The position numbers were made by a program, and so were the translations under genes. The notes under the pieces were generated by a model, which was given only the letters and a program-made list of their open reading frames with translations, did no database searches and had not been told where the DNA came from. From the NCBI GenBank assembly GCA_944989445.1, contig CALYLW010000562.1, positions 343,472 to 407,471 of the forward strand: 64,000 nt of DNA. The letters are read 5' to 3'. This document shows, piece by piece, positions 36,340 to 48,273 of the stretch. The DNA comes from Ampullaceana balthica (taxonomy: Eukaryota; Mollusca; Gastropoda; Lymnaeidae). Every line of letters begins with the position of its first letter. Position 1 is the stretch's first letter.

Positions 36340-36725
36340 CAACCCCTCCCCCCAACTCTCATACCCTCCCACCACCACTCAATTCCTCCTTCCACCTCTC
36401 ATTACCTCTTTGCACCTCCCAATCCCTCCCTCCAACTCTCATACCCTCCCACCACCACTCAATTCCTCCTTCCACCTCTCATTACTTCTTTGCAACTCCC
36501 AATCCCTCCCTCCAACTCTCATACCCTCCCACCACCACTCAATTCCTCCTTCCACCTCTCATTACCTCTTTGCACCTCCCAATCCCTCCCTCCAACTCTC
36601 ATTCCCGCCCACCACCACTCAAATCCTCCTTCCACCTCTCATTACCTCTTTGCACCTCCCAATCCCTCCCTCCAACTCTCATTCCCGCCCTCCACCACTC
36701 AATCCTTCCCTCCACCTCTGAAATC
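36340..36725 (+). repeat. 80-bp pyrimidine-only-like minisatellite, almost five copies
   Basis: The phrase CAACTCTCATACCCTCCCAC recurs every 80 bp (ATACCC at 36361, 36441, 36521, then ATTCCC at 36601 and 36681). The plus strand is almost all C, T and A, with very few G. All three plus frames are open for long stretches only because stop codons need G or paired A after T, so the Pro/Ser/Leu-rich ORFs (36216-36797 and others) are not taken as genes. Confidence 0.93.
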
Positions 36726-36797
36726 ACCCCTCTGTACACTCACGCCGTTTCCATATTGTTATCATCGATTTCCTCTCTAACCACGCATCATAGTTGA

Positions 36798-37370
36798 GCG
36801 CGCTCAGTCCCACGGTGATTTCCTTAATCGTATCGATCCGCCTGTCTGATTGGAAAAGGCCGGGCTAATCGCTGGTATAACATTGGTCATGTTAACACTT
36901 TATTGGTATCGATTATCTGTATATGACATTTAATCGTGGAGAAAACGTTTCCTCAAATTGGGGAAACACCGCGTCAGAAAGAGAATGAAGGTTTTGTTTT
37001 AATTCAACAAATTTAGGGGGCTCCTAAAAATGACACAGGTCAGCGTCTCTTATTGAATTTATGTTCTGAAAAGTATGAAGAGCCTAGAGACTTGACACTT
37101 TTGAGAAAACATTTGCGGTACATTTTGGGAACCACTCATATTTGTGTTTGTAATTCCAGAAAAGGTGAATAGGTCAATGGGAGTATATTTATTAGGTCTA
37201 TTTATTAAGCATAAAGTACAGGTGCGTTTAGCAGGGCATAGAAAGGAATCATATTTAATGACGCAGTGGCATGCACGGGTGAAGATTTATTGTTTGAGTA
37301 CTGATTTCTTAATTGATTGGAGCCTTTTAAAACCCACTAACTTTAGATGTATGCCAAAAATCGTGACTAC
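36798..37370. other. Intergenic, no gene recognised
   Basis: No coherent ORF or repeat end seen. Confidence 0.5.
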
Positions 37371-37373
37371 TTA

Positions 37374-37790
37374 GGGCCTGTCCATAAATGACGTCGCTCG
37401 ATTTTGGCCGATTTTTCAACCCTCCTCCCCCTCGCCACACGTCGTAACAAAAAGTCAGACCCACCCCCACCCCCTCAAAAATGACGTCACAAAACTTTGC
37501 ACCCCCCATAAAAGCGGTATTTTCTATTTGAAAATAAGCATGTTTCAAATAACTATTTTCTCATTTAATATGTATTTAGTGTAAGGTTACACTCTATTAT
37601 CGTAAAACGCATGAAGCCATGTAAAACGTAGTTAAATGCGTTAAAAGCAATCAAATATTTAAGTGGAACTTTTATTTAACGTTTCAAATTTTGATGTGAC
37701 GTCACAATTCTTAAACACCCCCTCCCCCCCTCGTCACAAATGTGTGACCCCCTCCCCCCTAGGTGCGTGACGTCATTTATGGACGGCTCC
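37374..37790. mobile_element. GGGGCC-type MITE (417 bp), TTA target duplication
   Basis: Left GGGCCTGTCCATAAATGACG, right CGTCATTTATGGACGGCTCC, flanked by TTA (37371-37373 and 37791-37793). Same interior as 30697. Confidence 0.88.
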
Positions 37791-38278
37791 TTATTGACTA
37801 CATCTACTTGCATATGTTGCAGCAATCTGCTGCATCGGTGATTTGCATTAGCAATCTATTTATACATTGGAGGCACACAACTTGTAGGAATATATTATTT
37901 ACGTCTGATTCCTAGGTACCAGTTTCTCTCCCTTCCACAAACATACCGTCCTGCCGGAAATCTTCCACTCGTAAAACTTTAACACAGATCCGCGGTCTTA
38001 CACTGGTCTACAAGGATTGGAACAAAGGCAATTTCGTTGTTTCGAAACCGGTAAATAAGAGTTTGTGCCAACTAAAACAGCCAGAACATGGCCAAAAACA
38101 TTTTTTTTTAAAAATGTTTATTTAGCTTGGCTACGGTCAGAATGCGTGTTAGCCAACCGGCAAGTATCAAGGTTACGATGGCAGATCATGGCCAGGGAAT
38201 GGCCTCACAGTGGGTGGATTGACTGTACGAAGAAATTCCTACTATTCCTCAACACGAGGAGGCATCATACCTTGTGGC

Positions 38279-38447
38279 CAATGTTCCCTTTAAGCTGCGC
38301 GGCTGTGCGTCTGCGCACATATCTGACTGTCGCTGCGGATCAGTTTAGAATTACCACGCAGCAAATTTTGAATAGGATAATATCGGTGCTGCGCAATTTT
38401 TAACACGTTTTTTTAAAGACCAAAAAAAAACCTTAGCGGGAACATTG
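38279..38447. mobile_element. hAT MITE, CAATGTTCCC family
   Basis: CAATGTTCCCTTTAAGCTGC at the left, GCGGGAACATTG at the right. Flanks CTTGTGGC and CTCGTGGA match at 6 of 8. Internal GCGCAGCAAAT-like palindromes as in 41959-42133. Confidence 0.75.
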
Positions 38448-38900
38448 CTCGTGGAAGTCCTTAAATACCAGGAGGCCTCACACCTTGTGGTGGTCCCTCA
38501 ACTTCCCCTCCTCACGTTCACGGTTAAGTGGATAGAAGAAGGAGTAATTTATTTCAGCCTTATTTTCTCTATATTTAAAATTACAATGACATGGTTTCAT
38601 AAAATAGGAAATAATTTATTTTATAAATATTTTGTTTTCAGCTACCCTATCGAATGTCTTTTGATCTCTATAGTCAAAGGAATTTTCAAATTTTATTTTT
38701 ATTTTTTGCGCCCCTACCTTGTGGACATCCATACTCTCCTTACAAAGACGTATGCGTACATCCATACCATCGTTTACGCAAATCTTTTTGTGTGTATCGA
38801 TTATGTACAAATTTATTTTTTATTTATATAGCAATACGCCATGATTTTCCACTGTGGTTAAAAAATAGCATGGATTCCAATTTACTATTGTGTCGAGTCA

Positions 38901-39820
38901 CAGAGGCGTAGCTCGTGTGCTTTGTGCCCCGTGGACAAACTATAAAATATGCAACGTTTAATATCATTTTTCTATTAATAAAATTATATAGGGGAAAGCA
39001 ATTCAAATTTTAATGATAAAAGTGTATTTAAATATGCAAATGTGTTGAAAATATATTTAATGACCCAATCAGTTACTGTCGCCGAGTGGTTTACATAGTC
39101 TTTAAAAGATTTTTTTCCCTTTATTGCATTTCTGTCACAAGAGTATCGTTTTCAAAATCTGTTTTTCCAATGTTTCTCTTTCAACACTAATACTAATAAA
39201 AGCAATGATCGCTCATGGCTGGTAATTGAAACTGCTATTGTAGTTATGCTTTGCCCCAAATCGACAGATTCTGATATGTGGTCCCCACAATACAATATAA
39301 AATCAAGAAAATACAAAAGAGTTTCCGGTAGAATTTTATTGCGGTAATTGAGTGAAAATTTTCAATCTTAAAATTAAGTGGCCATTGATGTCCTTGTAAA
39401 AATTTTCAAAATATGTTCGATTGCGACGAAGTGCATAGACAAATTTATTGAATGGAAAATCTTTAACGTTCAGCTGAAATCCATATTTTTTCTCAAGGGT
39501 CGTGAGAAACAAGTTGACACCCGCTGGTGAAGTGGATCAACTACGCTCTTCATATCGCGCACAATTTCTTCCTTTGATGATAGTCTTGAGCTCTTGCCAT
39601 TGCTCCAGGCATTTTCCGATGTTGCCTAACTCTTCTATTCATCTCTACCCACCTGGCTGTGCATTTCGCGTTGGTGTTTTTCACAAATAATAATTGTTCT
39701 AAAATCAAAACGAAGTTCGACAAAGTCTCGCTCCAAAAATTAAATATCAGTTGCTATATGCTTGAAATGCAAAGCATCGTCTTGTAAGTTTTTAAGCATT
39801 TCTGTACACAATCATTTGTT
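38901..39820 (-). pseudogene. Decayed transposon with a protein-coding remnant
   Basis: CAGAGGCGTAGC at 38901 is a left TIR-like end. On the minus strand between about 39640 and 39340 one frame reads IGKCLEQWQELKTIIKGRNC, then after one stop FLTTLEKKYGFQLNVKDFPF and NKFVYALRRNRTYFENFYKD. Upstream in another frame is FVKNTNAKCTARWVEMNRRV. The long conserved-looking frame and the CARW motif suggest the helical or RNase H region of a hAT-like transposase, but I cannot assign the family firmly. No right end was found. Confidence 0.45.
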
Positions 39821-41958
39821 CCAAGATAAAATTCCAGACATGTAATAAAACTATAACGTTCAAATTTAATCTGCATTAATTACTGGCAAAAGTAACTCAG
39901 TAAGTTAAATTTCTAAACATAGAAACACTCACTAGAGGAGAGAATAATACAGCAGCAAAGTAGTAGTAATACAGCAGGCAGAAAATTCTAGATTGGAAGT
40001 ACAACAGAAAAACTGTTTCTAAAAAAATCTATTCCAAAAGTCTAGGGTCTCCTACACTCAGTGGCGTAGCGAGGGGGCAAATGTCCCGGGCGGCACTTTG
40101 CCAGGGGCGGCAAATTCCTGGTAGTTTTTATATAGTTTCTAACAATGAAAATTTTATTTTAAAAAGTGGAGCTTTTAATGGAAATAAAAGAAAATTCATC
40201 TAAGAAATTTATAAAAGAAATAAAGGAGCTGTCATAATGCATGTGAACGTTTCAAATGCCAAAACTTCATAAATTCTTCTGATACTTATGCTACTTTTCT
40301 GAAAAAAATGTGTATCAACTTAATTGATTCTTAAAATTTGACAGCCGCCCCTTTTGTAAAAGCAAACCTTACTGTACCCTATCAATTTGAAATATGAGCC
40401 AATCGAATTCTCCGAGCTGCACACTGTTGAAGGGAGGGGGGCGGCGGCAAATTCCTCGTTGTAAATTAGCTTTTAAAAATAAATAACGTCATAATAAAGT
40501 TTAATCAAAAGAAAAGAAAAGCCAAGATAATTTTTTTATATTTTACAAATATAGAAACTATTAAAATACGAGAATGTTTCTAATTTGAAACTCCTATTAT
40601 ACTATTAATTTAAAAGACTTATGATACTAATGACTAATGCTACTGGGCTGAAAAACATAGGGCTAAAGTAGTGTACGAACATGACAATTATGTGCTGGTA
40701 CTTATACTGTAATTTATTTTAACGTAGGTAAACTACTGGAAAAAATTGTTGGCGTACGTATTTAGTTTTCTTTCAAAGCATCATGATTTTAATTTTTTGT
40801 CTTTATTTTGTTGAATAAATTTTTAAAAATCGATAAAATTGCCAATTTAATGGAATTAAATCTTGGCACACATAAATACAAAATTAGCAATTCATGAATA
40901 TGTGCTCAACATTACTAATGTTTATTTGCAATTGGAAAGAATCAGAAATTGGATAAAAATAATAGACTATTAATAAAGAAAAACAACAAGTTGTTGTATA
41001 AAACAACGTGGCTTTTTGCTGTCACAGTGAGGACAATACGGTTGCAAATAAAGCCAATATTCTGGAGCCGATTTATTTGCTTGCAAAGTACGACCAAGCA
41101 CTCCAAGAACATCGTTTTGAAAAAGGGTAAACACGTGTCATCTCAAATTCAAACTGTGCTGATCGCAATTTTATGAGATACAGTTCACGTAAAATAATCT
41201 TTCGTCAGTAAAAAGATACCAACTATTGTTCTGTTGTATTCAATAGCTCTTCATATATTTCACATAAGGATCAAACAAGTCCAGTTGTATGATATGTAAA
41301 GATTGAGCATACAAAATTAGACATTGTAGAATCTTTCAAATATTTCATTTAAGTAAAATTGAATCTGGTTTTGACATTTCTGAAATGATTTTAAATAAAT
41401 GATGATCTTAAACCAAAAACAATGCACTGCAGGGGCCTAACGTGTGTTAATACTTCTTCATCGCTGAAAAGTATACAAGAAAGAGTTCAAGAAAGACGCA
41501 ATAAATTAAATGTCAAATTAAAATCTCGCTCAAAACGTTCATTAAACCTAATTTGTTTACATGATACTCCAAATGAAACAAACTCTCTAACTATTTTAGT
41601 AAACTAGAACGTTGTTACGCATTCTTTTCTATGTACATTCACCGTTTGAAATACCTAATAAATTGCTTCTACAAGCAAGGCGTTAAACAGACTTCAGGAT
41701 ACAAAACAGTGAATATACCATAGAGCGATTTTGAGGTTATTTTAAAGGTATAGAAGAACTGATAGATGCAGACACAAATCTCAACACCCTAACAGACGCA
41801 GAAACGTTGATTGTCACTATGAAATCTATTTTTTAAAAATCTATGTCAAAGATGCCTGAAATTACAAACATATAGTGTTAAAAATGCTTGGAAGAAGATT
41901 CATACAGGGAAACTGATGAAATTATGCTTTGACATTTAATAAAATTTTATGTGGAGAC

Positions 41959-42133
41959 CAATGTTCCCTTTAAGCTGCGCTGCTGCGCAGATATTTGGCC
42001 GATGCCGCCCAGCAGTTTAGATTACCGCACAACAAATTTGGTAAAATATTACAAACAAAATTGATGCTGCGCTACTTTGCGCAGCAGATTTTTTAATTTG
42101 CACACGGATTAATGAACCTTAGAAAGAACATTG
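41959..42133. mobile_element. hAT MITE, CAATGTTCCC family, perfect 8-bp duplication
   Basis: CAATGTTCCCTTTAAGCTGC to CTTAGAAAGAACATTG, flanked by GTGGAGAC on both sides (41951-41958, 42134-42141). 175 bp. Nested inside 40059-43234, so younger than it. Confidence 0.9.
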
Positions 42134-42534
42134 GTGGAGACCTCATTCTTTTAATCGAATCTTCTAATCAAAGCAGGAGATATCAATCTTTGGTGATCGA
42201 AGCGAATATGAATCCATGCTGTGAAGAAAAACTGTTAAGGAGAACATAGTATTCTTCATAACAGGAGATTAATATAGAAATTTGTGTGAGCTTTTGGCAG
42301 TTATATCGAATTTAGAAAACATGTGTGATTTTCGTACACCAGTTAATATACTGGACTTAGAAATGTTGCCCTTCAAATTAGAATATTCAAAATATCTCAC
42401 ATGTCATTGTCAAGCAAGAAATATTTTAACCCCACGGGTAAAATAAAAAATTTTTTAATGGATTCAATGCCAGTTAATTTATTCAAGTTTAATTAAGGTA
42501 TTGAGGCTAGAAGTTAGCCTGCATAAAATAATAT

Positions 42535-42860
42535 CATTAACTTGATACGACCCGCTGCAGACTTGCTCACAAAGATTATACATGTAATGCAAAGAATGGG
42601 AGAAAAGAACGGACACAAACAGCTGCACGAAAAAAGGAGAAAAAAAGCAAGTGAACGTCGGGGGAGAAGGGGGAAACAGCCGACGCATTGTTAGTCTCAA
42701 AACATGCGCACTGCGGTTAGCTACCTTCCCACCCACCCTGCACCATCCTCGCTTGCCAACCATAAATTGTGATTGGTCGACCCTAGCGAGGGTCAATCGT
42801 CATGCTTATTTGCACGCGTCTTGTGCTTGTTTTGGTGAATTATATATATAGATTCGAAAA
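42535..42860 (+). repeat. Unclassified ~310-bp repeat, copy 1
   Basis: Shares long stretches with 47165-47485: GAACGGACACAAACAGC, GACGCATTGTTAGTCTC, CATGCGCACTGCGGTT, CTTGCCAACCATAAA and GTCATGCTTATTTGC. GC content is above the surroundings. No shared reading frame beyond a few codons. Confidence 0.78.
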
Positions 42861-43832
42861 TTGCTGACAACTATCTTAAATAATGCAAGGTGTTAAAATA
42901 GCCTCTCTAAAATCAAGTTAATAAAAATTAATTATGATCAATAACGAAGACACCAAGCTATCTATTCTATAGCTATTTTGGCTATTGAGAATGGTATGGC
43001 TGAAATCTTTGATACATGAAAGATTGTACAATGAGGAAAAACATAAACTTCAATTTTATTCAAGAAATTAAGCTTTTCACTTTATTTATGACAAAAAATG
43101 TATTGTGTACTTATTATTACTTTCTAATAAAGGATATATTTACTCTATAGCGTTAACATATTTTTAGGGGCTGGGGAGGGGGGCAGCAAATTTGGGTTCT
43201 GTCCCGGGCGGCACATACCCACGCTACGCCGCTGCCTACTCTTTGTAATTACTATAATTGATTTACCTAACAGCATCTCAACAGAAACAAAAGTTAGGTT
43301 ATTTGGTGAGGATTGTAAAATCTATAGAACAATGAAATCAGAACAAGATAGCAACATCTTGCAAAAAAGGTCTAGATACAATGGGAAACTAATTGGAGTG
43401 TGTCTCTCTGTCCAGAAAAGTGTCAACTGTTAAGAGTAACAAAGAAAAAGAAACAAATTATTGCAAAATATTTCATTCACGGAAAACAACTAATCCAAAT
43501 TAAAGATGCAAAATACTTAGGAGTAATGATAAATTATCATGGAATCCCCATGTCAATGAAGTAATTTAAAAATCTAACAAAACCTTAGTCTTTACAATAA
43601 AGAAACATTTACAGATGTACTAAGAATATAAAGCTGAAATACTAGCTTACTTCTTTGAGACCTGTACTAGAATATGCATCTTCTGTAGATTGTATGGGTT
43701 CCATCAACCAAAGAAAACATTGATAAACCGGAGCAATTTAAAAAAAAAGCTGCTAGATTCATTAATGGAGAATATTCAAACTTGACAAGAGTAACACCAT
43801 TAGTTAAATTATTAAACATTGAAACACTAGAG

Positions 43833-44161
43833 CAGGGGTCGGGAAACTTTTTGTCTGAGAGAGCCATAAACACCACATAATTTGAAAAGTAATTCTGTGA
43901 GAGACGCAAAAACTAAAAATTCAAGTAAAGGTGTGCAAGTTGTGTAATTTCAACACTAAAAGTACAATAATTATGTCTATGAATTCTTTTTAAGAACATT
44001 GTTATGCTGTTTTTTATATGCAATTAGTATGTATATCAAATGAGTCTGAGTAAAAGTGTTGTTTTTTTTTAAATTTTATTAAACGAAAATTTGTCTGAGA
44101 GCCAGATGCAGCCATCAATAGAGCCACATCTGGCTCGCGAGCCATGGTTTCCCGACCCCTG
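43833..44161. mobile_element. hAT-type MITE with perfect 8-bp duplication, inside LINE copy B
   Basis: CAGGGGTCGGGAAAC to GTTTCCCGACCCCTG, flanked by CACTAGAG (43825-43832 and 44162-44169). Removing it restores the LINE sequence GAAACACTAGAGGATAGAA. Confidence 0.95.
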
Positions 44162-44499
44162 CACTAGAGGATAGAACAAAGTACTAATAATACATAAGGC
44201 AACTAAAACTAACTTGAAAATACAGCACAAATATAATCTAATATAACCCTCAGATAGACATAGCGATAAAAGAAAACTTTTTAATTCCATATGCAAGAAC
44301 AAACACATAAAAATTCTTGTTCTTCCCGTCCGGAATTTGGAAGTGGCATTGGTTGCCTGATCAAACCAGAAACATCAACTCTACCAACATTTAAAACTCT
44401 ATTACAAATGCAATACTAGACATAAACCATGGATAAGCGTAGGACTCAATATATAGAAGGAGCGGTAGTAATGGATGAGATAAGATAACGTGAAAGTTA

Positions 44500-44612
<113 letters not shown>

Positions 44613-44957
44613 AAATAAATACGTTCAATTGTACCATAAAATGTGACGACGTGGAAGTAAGATCTTTTTAGCTGATGGTTCATCGGACATTTAAAAATAT
44701 TTATTGAACAAGTTTAATTTAGTGCTATCGAGCCACTGTTATGGTGAACTAGCCAATACAACCCACGGTAGCAGAGCAGGCCGCTTGCTCTTCACGGAAC
44801 TGAGGCACTGCCACGTCCATGTTGTAAATCAGAGCATGACAACAGATATTTCCCAGCAGTTGTGAACAGTTTTATACAAGTACTGCACGTTTACCTTAAC
44901 ATAATTGAAGCTATCTTTGCTTTCTGTCCCCAATGATCAGTGCGTCCCGTTTGCCTA

Positions 44958-46451
44958 GGGGCCGTCCATAAAGTACGTCACGCTCCGAGGGGGGAGGGGG
45001 TATAAGAAAGTGGTACACTTTGTGACAGGGGGGAGGGGGGTCAGGCCATGTGTGATGTCACACAATTATTATTTTAAGTATTTTTTTCTAATTTATTTAT
45101 ATTTTTTTAGTAGAATTAAAATAGCTTTAAAAAAAATTTCAAACATTTTGTGAAACATTAGAATTAGTTTTTATGTCAAAATAGCATTGAAATGCGTACC
45201 TCCTGAATGTGTTGTTCATAAATCTGAATTGGATACAGCAGGACTGATATCGAAGGATCAGGAATGGTTTGACAATCATGTTCGCACCAGCCAATATTTC
45301 ACTCAAATTGTTATGAAATATCAGGACATGAAATGTTGCGACAAAGCACGTAGCTCTTATTTTAACGTTTTACCTTAAAGATTCTTCCCTCCTCCAATCC
45401 CAATCAACCAAACAAATGATGGACTCACGCTTAAGAAAGAGCAGATGCAGATTCTCATAAATTTCCTTCCTTGCTTGTAGCACAAACTCTCAAATTTGAT
45501 GAAATTATGCCAAGATCAACAGGAGCTTTCAAAGTACAATCATATGATTACCAGCTTATTTGATCGACTTTGCAAAGTATGTCACTTATATTTTGCCTCA
45601 CAAACAATGTTGAAGAAACATACAGGACAACACAGAGCTCGGGCCCAGGAGAATGTGCCCACCCAAACTGTTCAAGAATCAACTCAGATAAAACGCATCC
45701 GTCCTTTGAGAATTACTTCTAGAAGTCAAAGAGAACCCATGGCAGTTATTGCCAGAGGAGAAAATGCACATACAGCGGCTGTTGAGTGGCTAGATGAGGA
45801 CGAGTTGATCTGTCTGCAATTATCCTTCCAGGAAACGATGATTGTGAAAGATTGATGTCAGTCGTAACTATGGATGAACACAGATGATGTCCAGTGAATA
45901 TTTTTGAATGAAATATAATTCGTAGGACCATAATAAACAGATTAAATATAGCACAAGAGTTGGTCACATAATTTTTCAATCTAGTCTTTTTTTTTAGTCA
46001 AATTGTTTTGTTTCCTTTTTATTATGTAATTTTTAAAATCTGGCTCCAGCAGGTTTTCACTTCATAAATCCGGCTGGCTGGTAGATCCCTAATTTATATA
46101 TATATTCATAATCATAATGGCCCCGGAAAATCCGGAATCCGGCTATTTTAAGAAATCTGATTCCGGCTCCAGCCGGATTTCACTTCATAAATCCGGCCCA
46201 CTTCAGCTCCAGTCGGATTTCAAAATTTTGAATCCGGTACATCCCTACTTTTAAGTGGAAATTTTATATTTTAATACAATTTAATAGTGAAGTGTATTTT
46301 AAGTATTAAATTTAATATTTTAATTACGTGTTAATTTTTAAAAAAATGGAAAGTGTGACGTACTTTAGGGGGGGGGGTCCCGAGATTTGTGACAGGGGGG
46401 AGGGGGGTCAAAATGGTCAAAAATAGCGTGACGTATTTTATGGACGGCCCC
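44958..46451 (+). mobile_element. Long GGGGCC-type TIR element (1,494 bp) with CTA duplication and a protein remnant
   Basis: GGGGCCGTCCATAAAGTACG at the left and GTATTTTATGGACGGCCCC at the right, flanked by CTA (44955-44957 and 46452-46454). The terminal 15 bp equal those of the ~400-bp MITEs in this window, and inside each end are the same paired G-runs around GTGACA. Unlike the MITEs it carries a protein-coding remnant on the plus strand (45187-45855). The 3-bp duplication fits PIF/Harbinger, Zator or Chapaev3-type elements; I cannot choose among them. Confidence 0.88.
45187..45855 (+). pseudogene. C2H2 zinc-finger protein remnant inside the 1.5-kb TIR element
   Basis: One plus frame runs through 45187-45855 with only two stops (45376-45378 and one near 45478). 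It reads KCVPPECVVHKSELDTAGLI, then MKCCDKARSSYFNVLP, then after the first stop RFFPPPIPINQTNDGL, then after the second a C2H2 finger with C-x2-C-x12-H-x3-H spacing (CKVCHLYFASQTMLKKHTGQ), then an acidic end EWLDEDELICLQLSFQ. Staying in one frame with two point stops suggests a recently dead gene. I have a vague memory of CC-x-RS...FLP...PPP proteins in invertebrates but cannot name the family. It may be the C-terminal part of the element's own protein, or a captured host fragment. Confidence 0.72.
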
Positions 46452-46454
46452 CTA

Positions 46455-47164
46455 GTTGTTTTTGTCTTTATCACCGCTCAACATGTGGAGACGGAAACGT
46501 CTGTACGTAGAGTATATATCTCAGCTGGCTGCAACTGCAAGACAGAATCATCACTGTGGGATGTGTATCAGATGACACGTCTGCTCTATATATAGCCACT
46601 ATAGTGATCTTTCGACCGTTTTTTAAACCCCATGTTCTCTTATTATAATGTAACGTTGCTTGATTCATTTTGGCGCCCGGGGACATATGGCCACTGGCCC
46701 ACCCTTGACCCTCTTTGATACGCCTCTGGATTGTCAAGCCGTCCCAATGTCAGATCATTTACCTTTACACGAAATTCGTGTTAGCTGCACTGTTAAACAG
46801 GCAGCAATTTATGGAACGATTTTCTCTAATTTAGGGTAAACAAAGCCCGTTCAATGAAATTGGATTTCTGCACGTCTCTTGGCCCTGTTTACATAATTCA
46901 GTTTAACGTAGTCTGGCATGTAAATTTGTAGGACTTTAGTAGTGGAATTAGAAGCGGAACAATTCCCAAACCAAAGACTTTGGTGGTTGAATTTTTAGAG
47001 TGGCCTATCTGATTCTTTGGATGAGGTGAGTGGTGATTAAATTTTTAAAAAACTTTTAAAAAAACGCTTTTCAAATAGAGACCATGCTGAAGGGGGTTGT
47101 GTACAAAATGTAACTAAGCTTTTTAATTGAATGCAGATATATGCATTGTTAGGTTAAGTTGTTA
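46455..47164. other. Intergenic with a TIR-like end
   Basis: Around 46672-46731 GGCGCCCGGGGACATATGGCC to GATACGCCTCTG looks like the right end of another hAT-like element; no left partner was found. No gene. Confidence 0.45.
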
Positions 47165-47485
47165 AAAAAAACACTAGATACGACACTTGGCTTGGCATAC
47201 GCCACTGACTTGCTCATACTCATAGATAGAATAAGAAAGGGGAGAACGGACACAAACAGCAGCACGAAGAAATGAGAACAACGCGAGTGAACGCGGATCG
47301 CTGACGCATTGTTGGTCTCGAGACATGCGCACTGCGGTTGTTGTTGTTACCTGCCCACGACCCTGCAACACCCTCACTTGCCAACCATAAAAGTGTGATT
47401 GTTCGACCCTAGCCAGGGTCATTCGTCATGCTTATTTGCTCACGTCTTGTGCTTGTCTTAATTTCTGGTGAATTATATAGAGCGA
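47165..47485 (+). repeat. Unclassified ~310-bp repeat, copy 2
   Basis: Direct-orientation relative of 42535-42860, sharing the same ordered blocks. ORFs in the two copies do not stay parallel, so it is unlikely to be coding. Confidence 0.78.
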
Positions 47486-47779
47486 TATTCTCTGCACAGG
47501 CTCTCTTTACGCAATGTGCTATAAGAATGTTGAATCATCTTCTAATTGTGTTTGCGTATTGACTTGCATTGTTTTTTAAAAGGGTATTATTTTACTCTAA
47601 ATTTTATTTACTCCATGGCGCTATTGACTCACTCCTGGTCAATCCTTATATCAACTAACTAAAGCTCTCTCTGAGGTTTGTTTGTCTGTGGGCAAAATAA
47701 AAATATAAAAAAACTCATGTGCACAGTTGCACGGCATGCATTTTTTGGGAGACAAAATTGTACACCCCACAAACACAGA

Positions 47780-47873
47780 TAATATATTATCCTTTTAAAA
47801 ATTTGCTGCGCGATAATTCTAAACTGCTGCGCGTCAGATATCTGCGCGGCCGCGCAACTTACAGGGAACATTG
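47780..47873 (-). mobile_element. Partial hAT MITE, CAATGTTCCC family
   Basis: Ends in CAGGGAACATTG at 47873 and holds GCGCGATAATTCTAAACTGC, inverted relative to 41959-42133. The other end is not visible. Confidence 0.65.
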
Positions 47874-48273
47874 CCTCTAACCCCAATCCTCTCGTTAACT
47901 GTGTGCCACCAAGATACTGATTACGTTTGGTTTTGCGAAAGAACACTTCATAGCCTATCAACATAAGTTTGTTGCAGGACAATCACGAATTTTAGTTAGG
48001 AAGAAAATCTTATTGAAAGTTTTTAAAAAAAAATAAGTAAATTATAAAGCGAGATTTTCTAAAACAATGTATTTTTTTAAATTGTAGTCTTTTACATTTT
48101 TTTAATGCACTATAATAATCGTTAACTAAATACATTCATGTAGCAGATCAATTGAAAAACATTTGACACGTAACTTTTGTATTCCATTTCACCAACGAAC
48201 AAACAACACATCATTATGTTTTCGTTTTCATCTTATATTGCTGAGATTGATGTACTTCATGCTTGTTTTAGAT

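Larger units (their letters stand above)
40059..43234. mobile_element. hAT-like TIR element (3.2 kb) inserted in LINE copy B
   Basis: Ends CAGTGGCGTAGCGAGGGGGC and CACGCTACGCCGCTG. A longer match (CCCGGGCGGCAC) lies just inside each end. Flanks CCTACACT and CCTACTCT match at 7 of 8, and joining them restores the LINE reading, confirming both borders. The interior is mostly decayed; a small ORF at 41422-41607 is not recognised. Two further repeats sit inside (41959-42133 and 42535-42860). Confidence 0.82.
39990..44485 (+). mobile_element. Decayed LINE copy B, split by two hAT insertions
   Basis: LINE sequence continues across 40059-43234 and 43833-44161 when those elements and one copy of each target duplication are left out. 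On the left, GTCTAGGGTCTCCTAC equals the VLGPLL region. From 43235 it reads DLPNSISTETKVRLF, then a changed active site (FGED). Further on there are many frameshifts, and near 44430-44485 the 3' end GGATAAGCGTAGGACTCAAT with GATAAGATAA. Same family as copies A and C, clearly older. Confidence 0.82.

Noticed and set aside
36216..36797. Long Pro/Ser/Leu-rich ORFs in three plus frames
   Set aside because: They lie in the 80-bp pyrimidine-rich minisatellite; stops are rare there in any frame and 80 is not a multiple of three.
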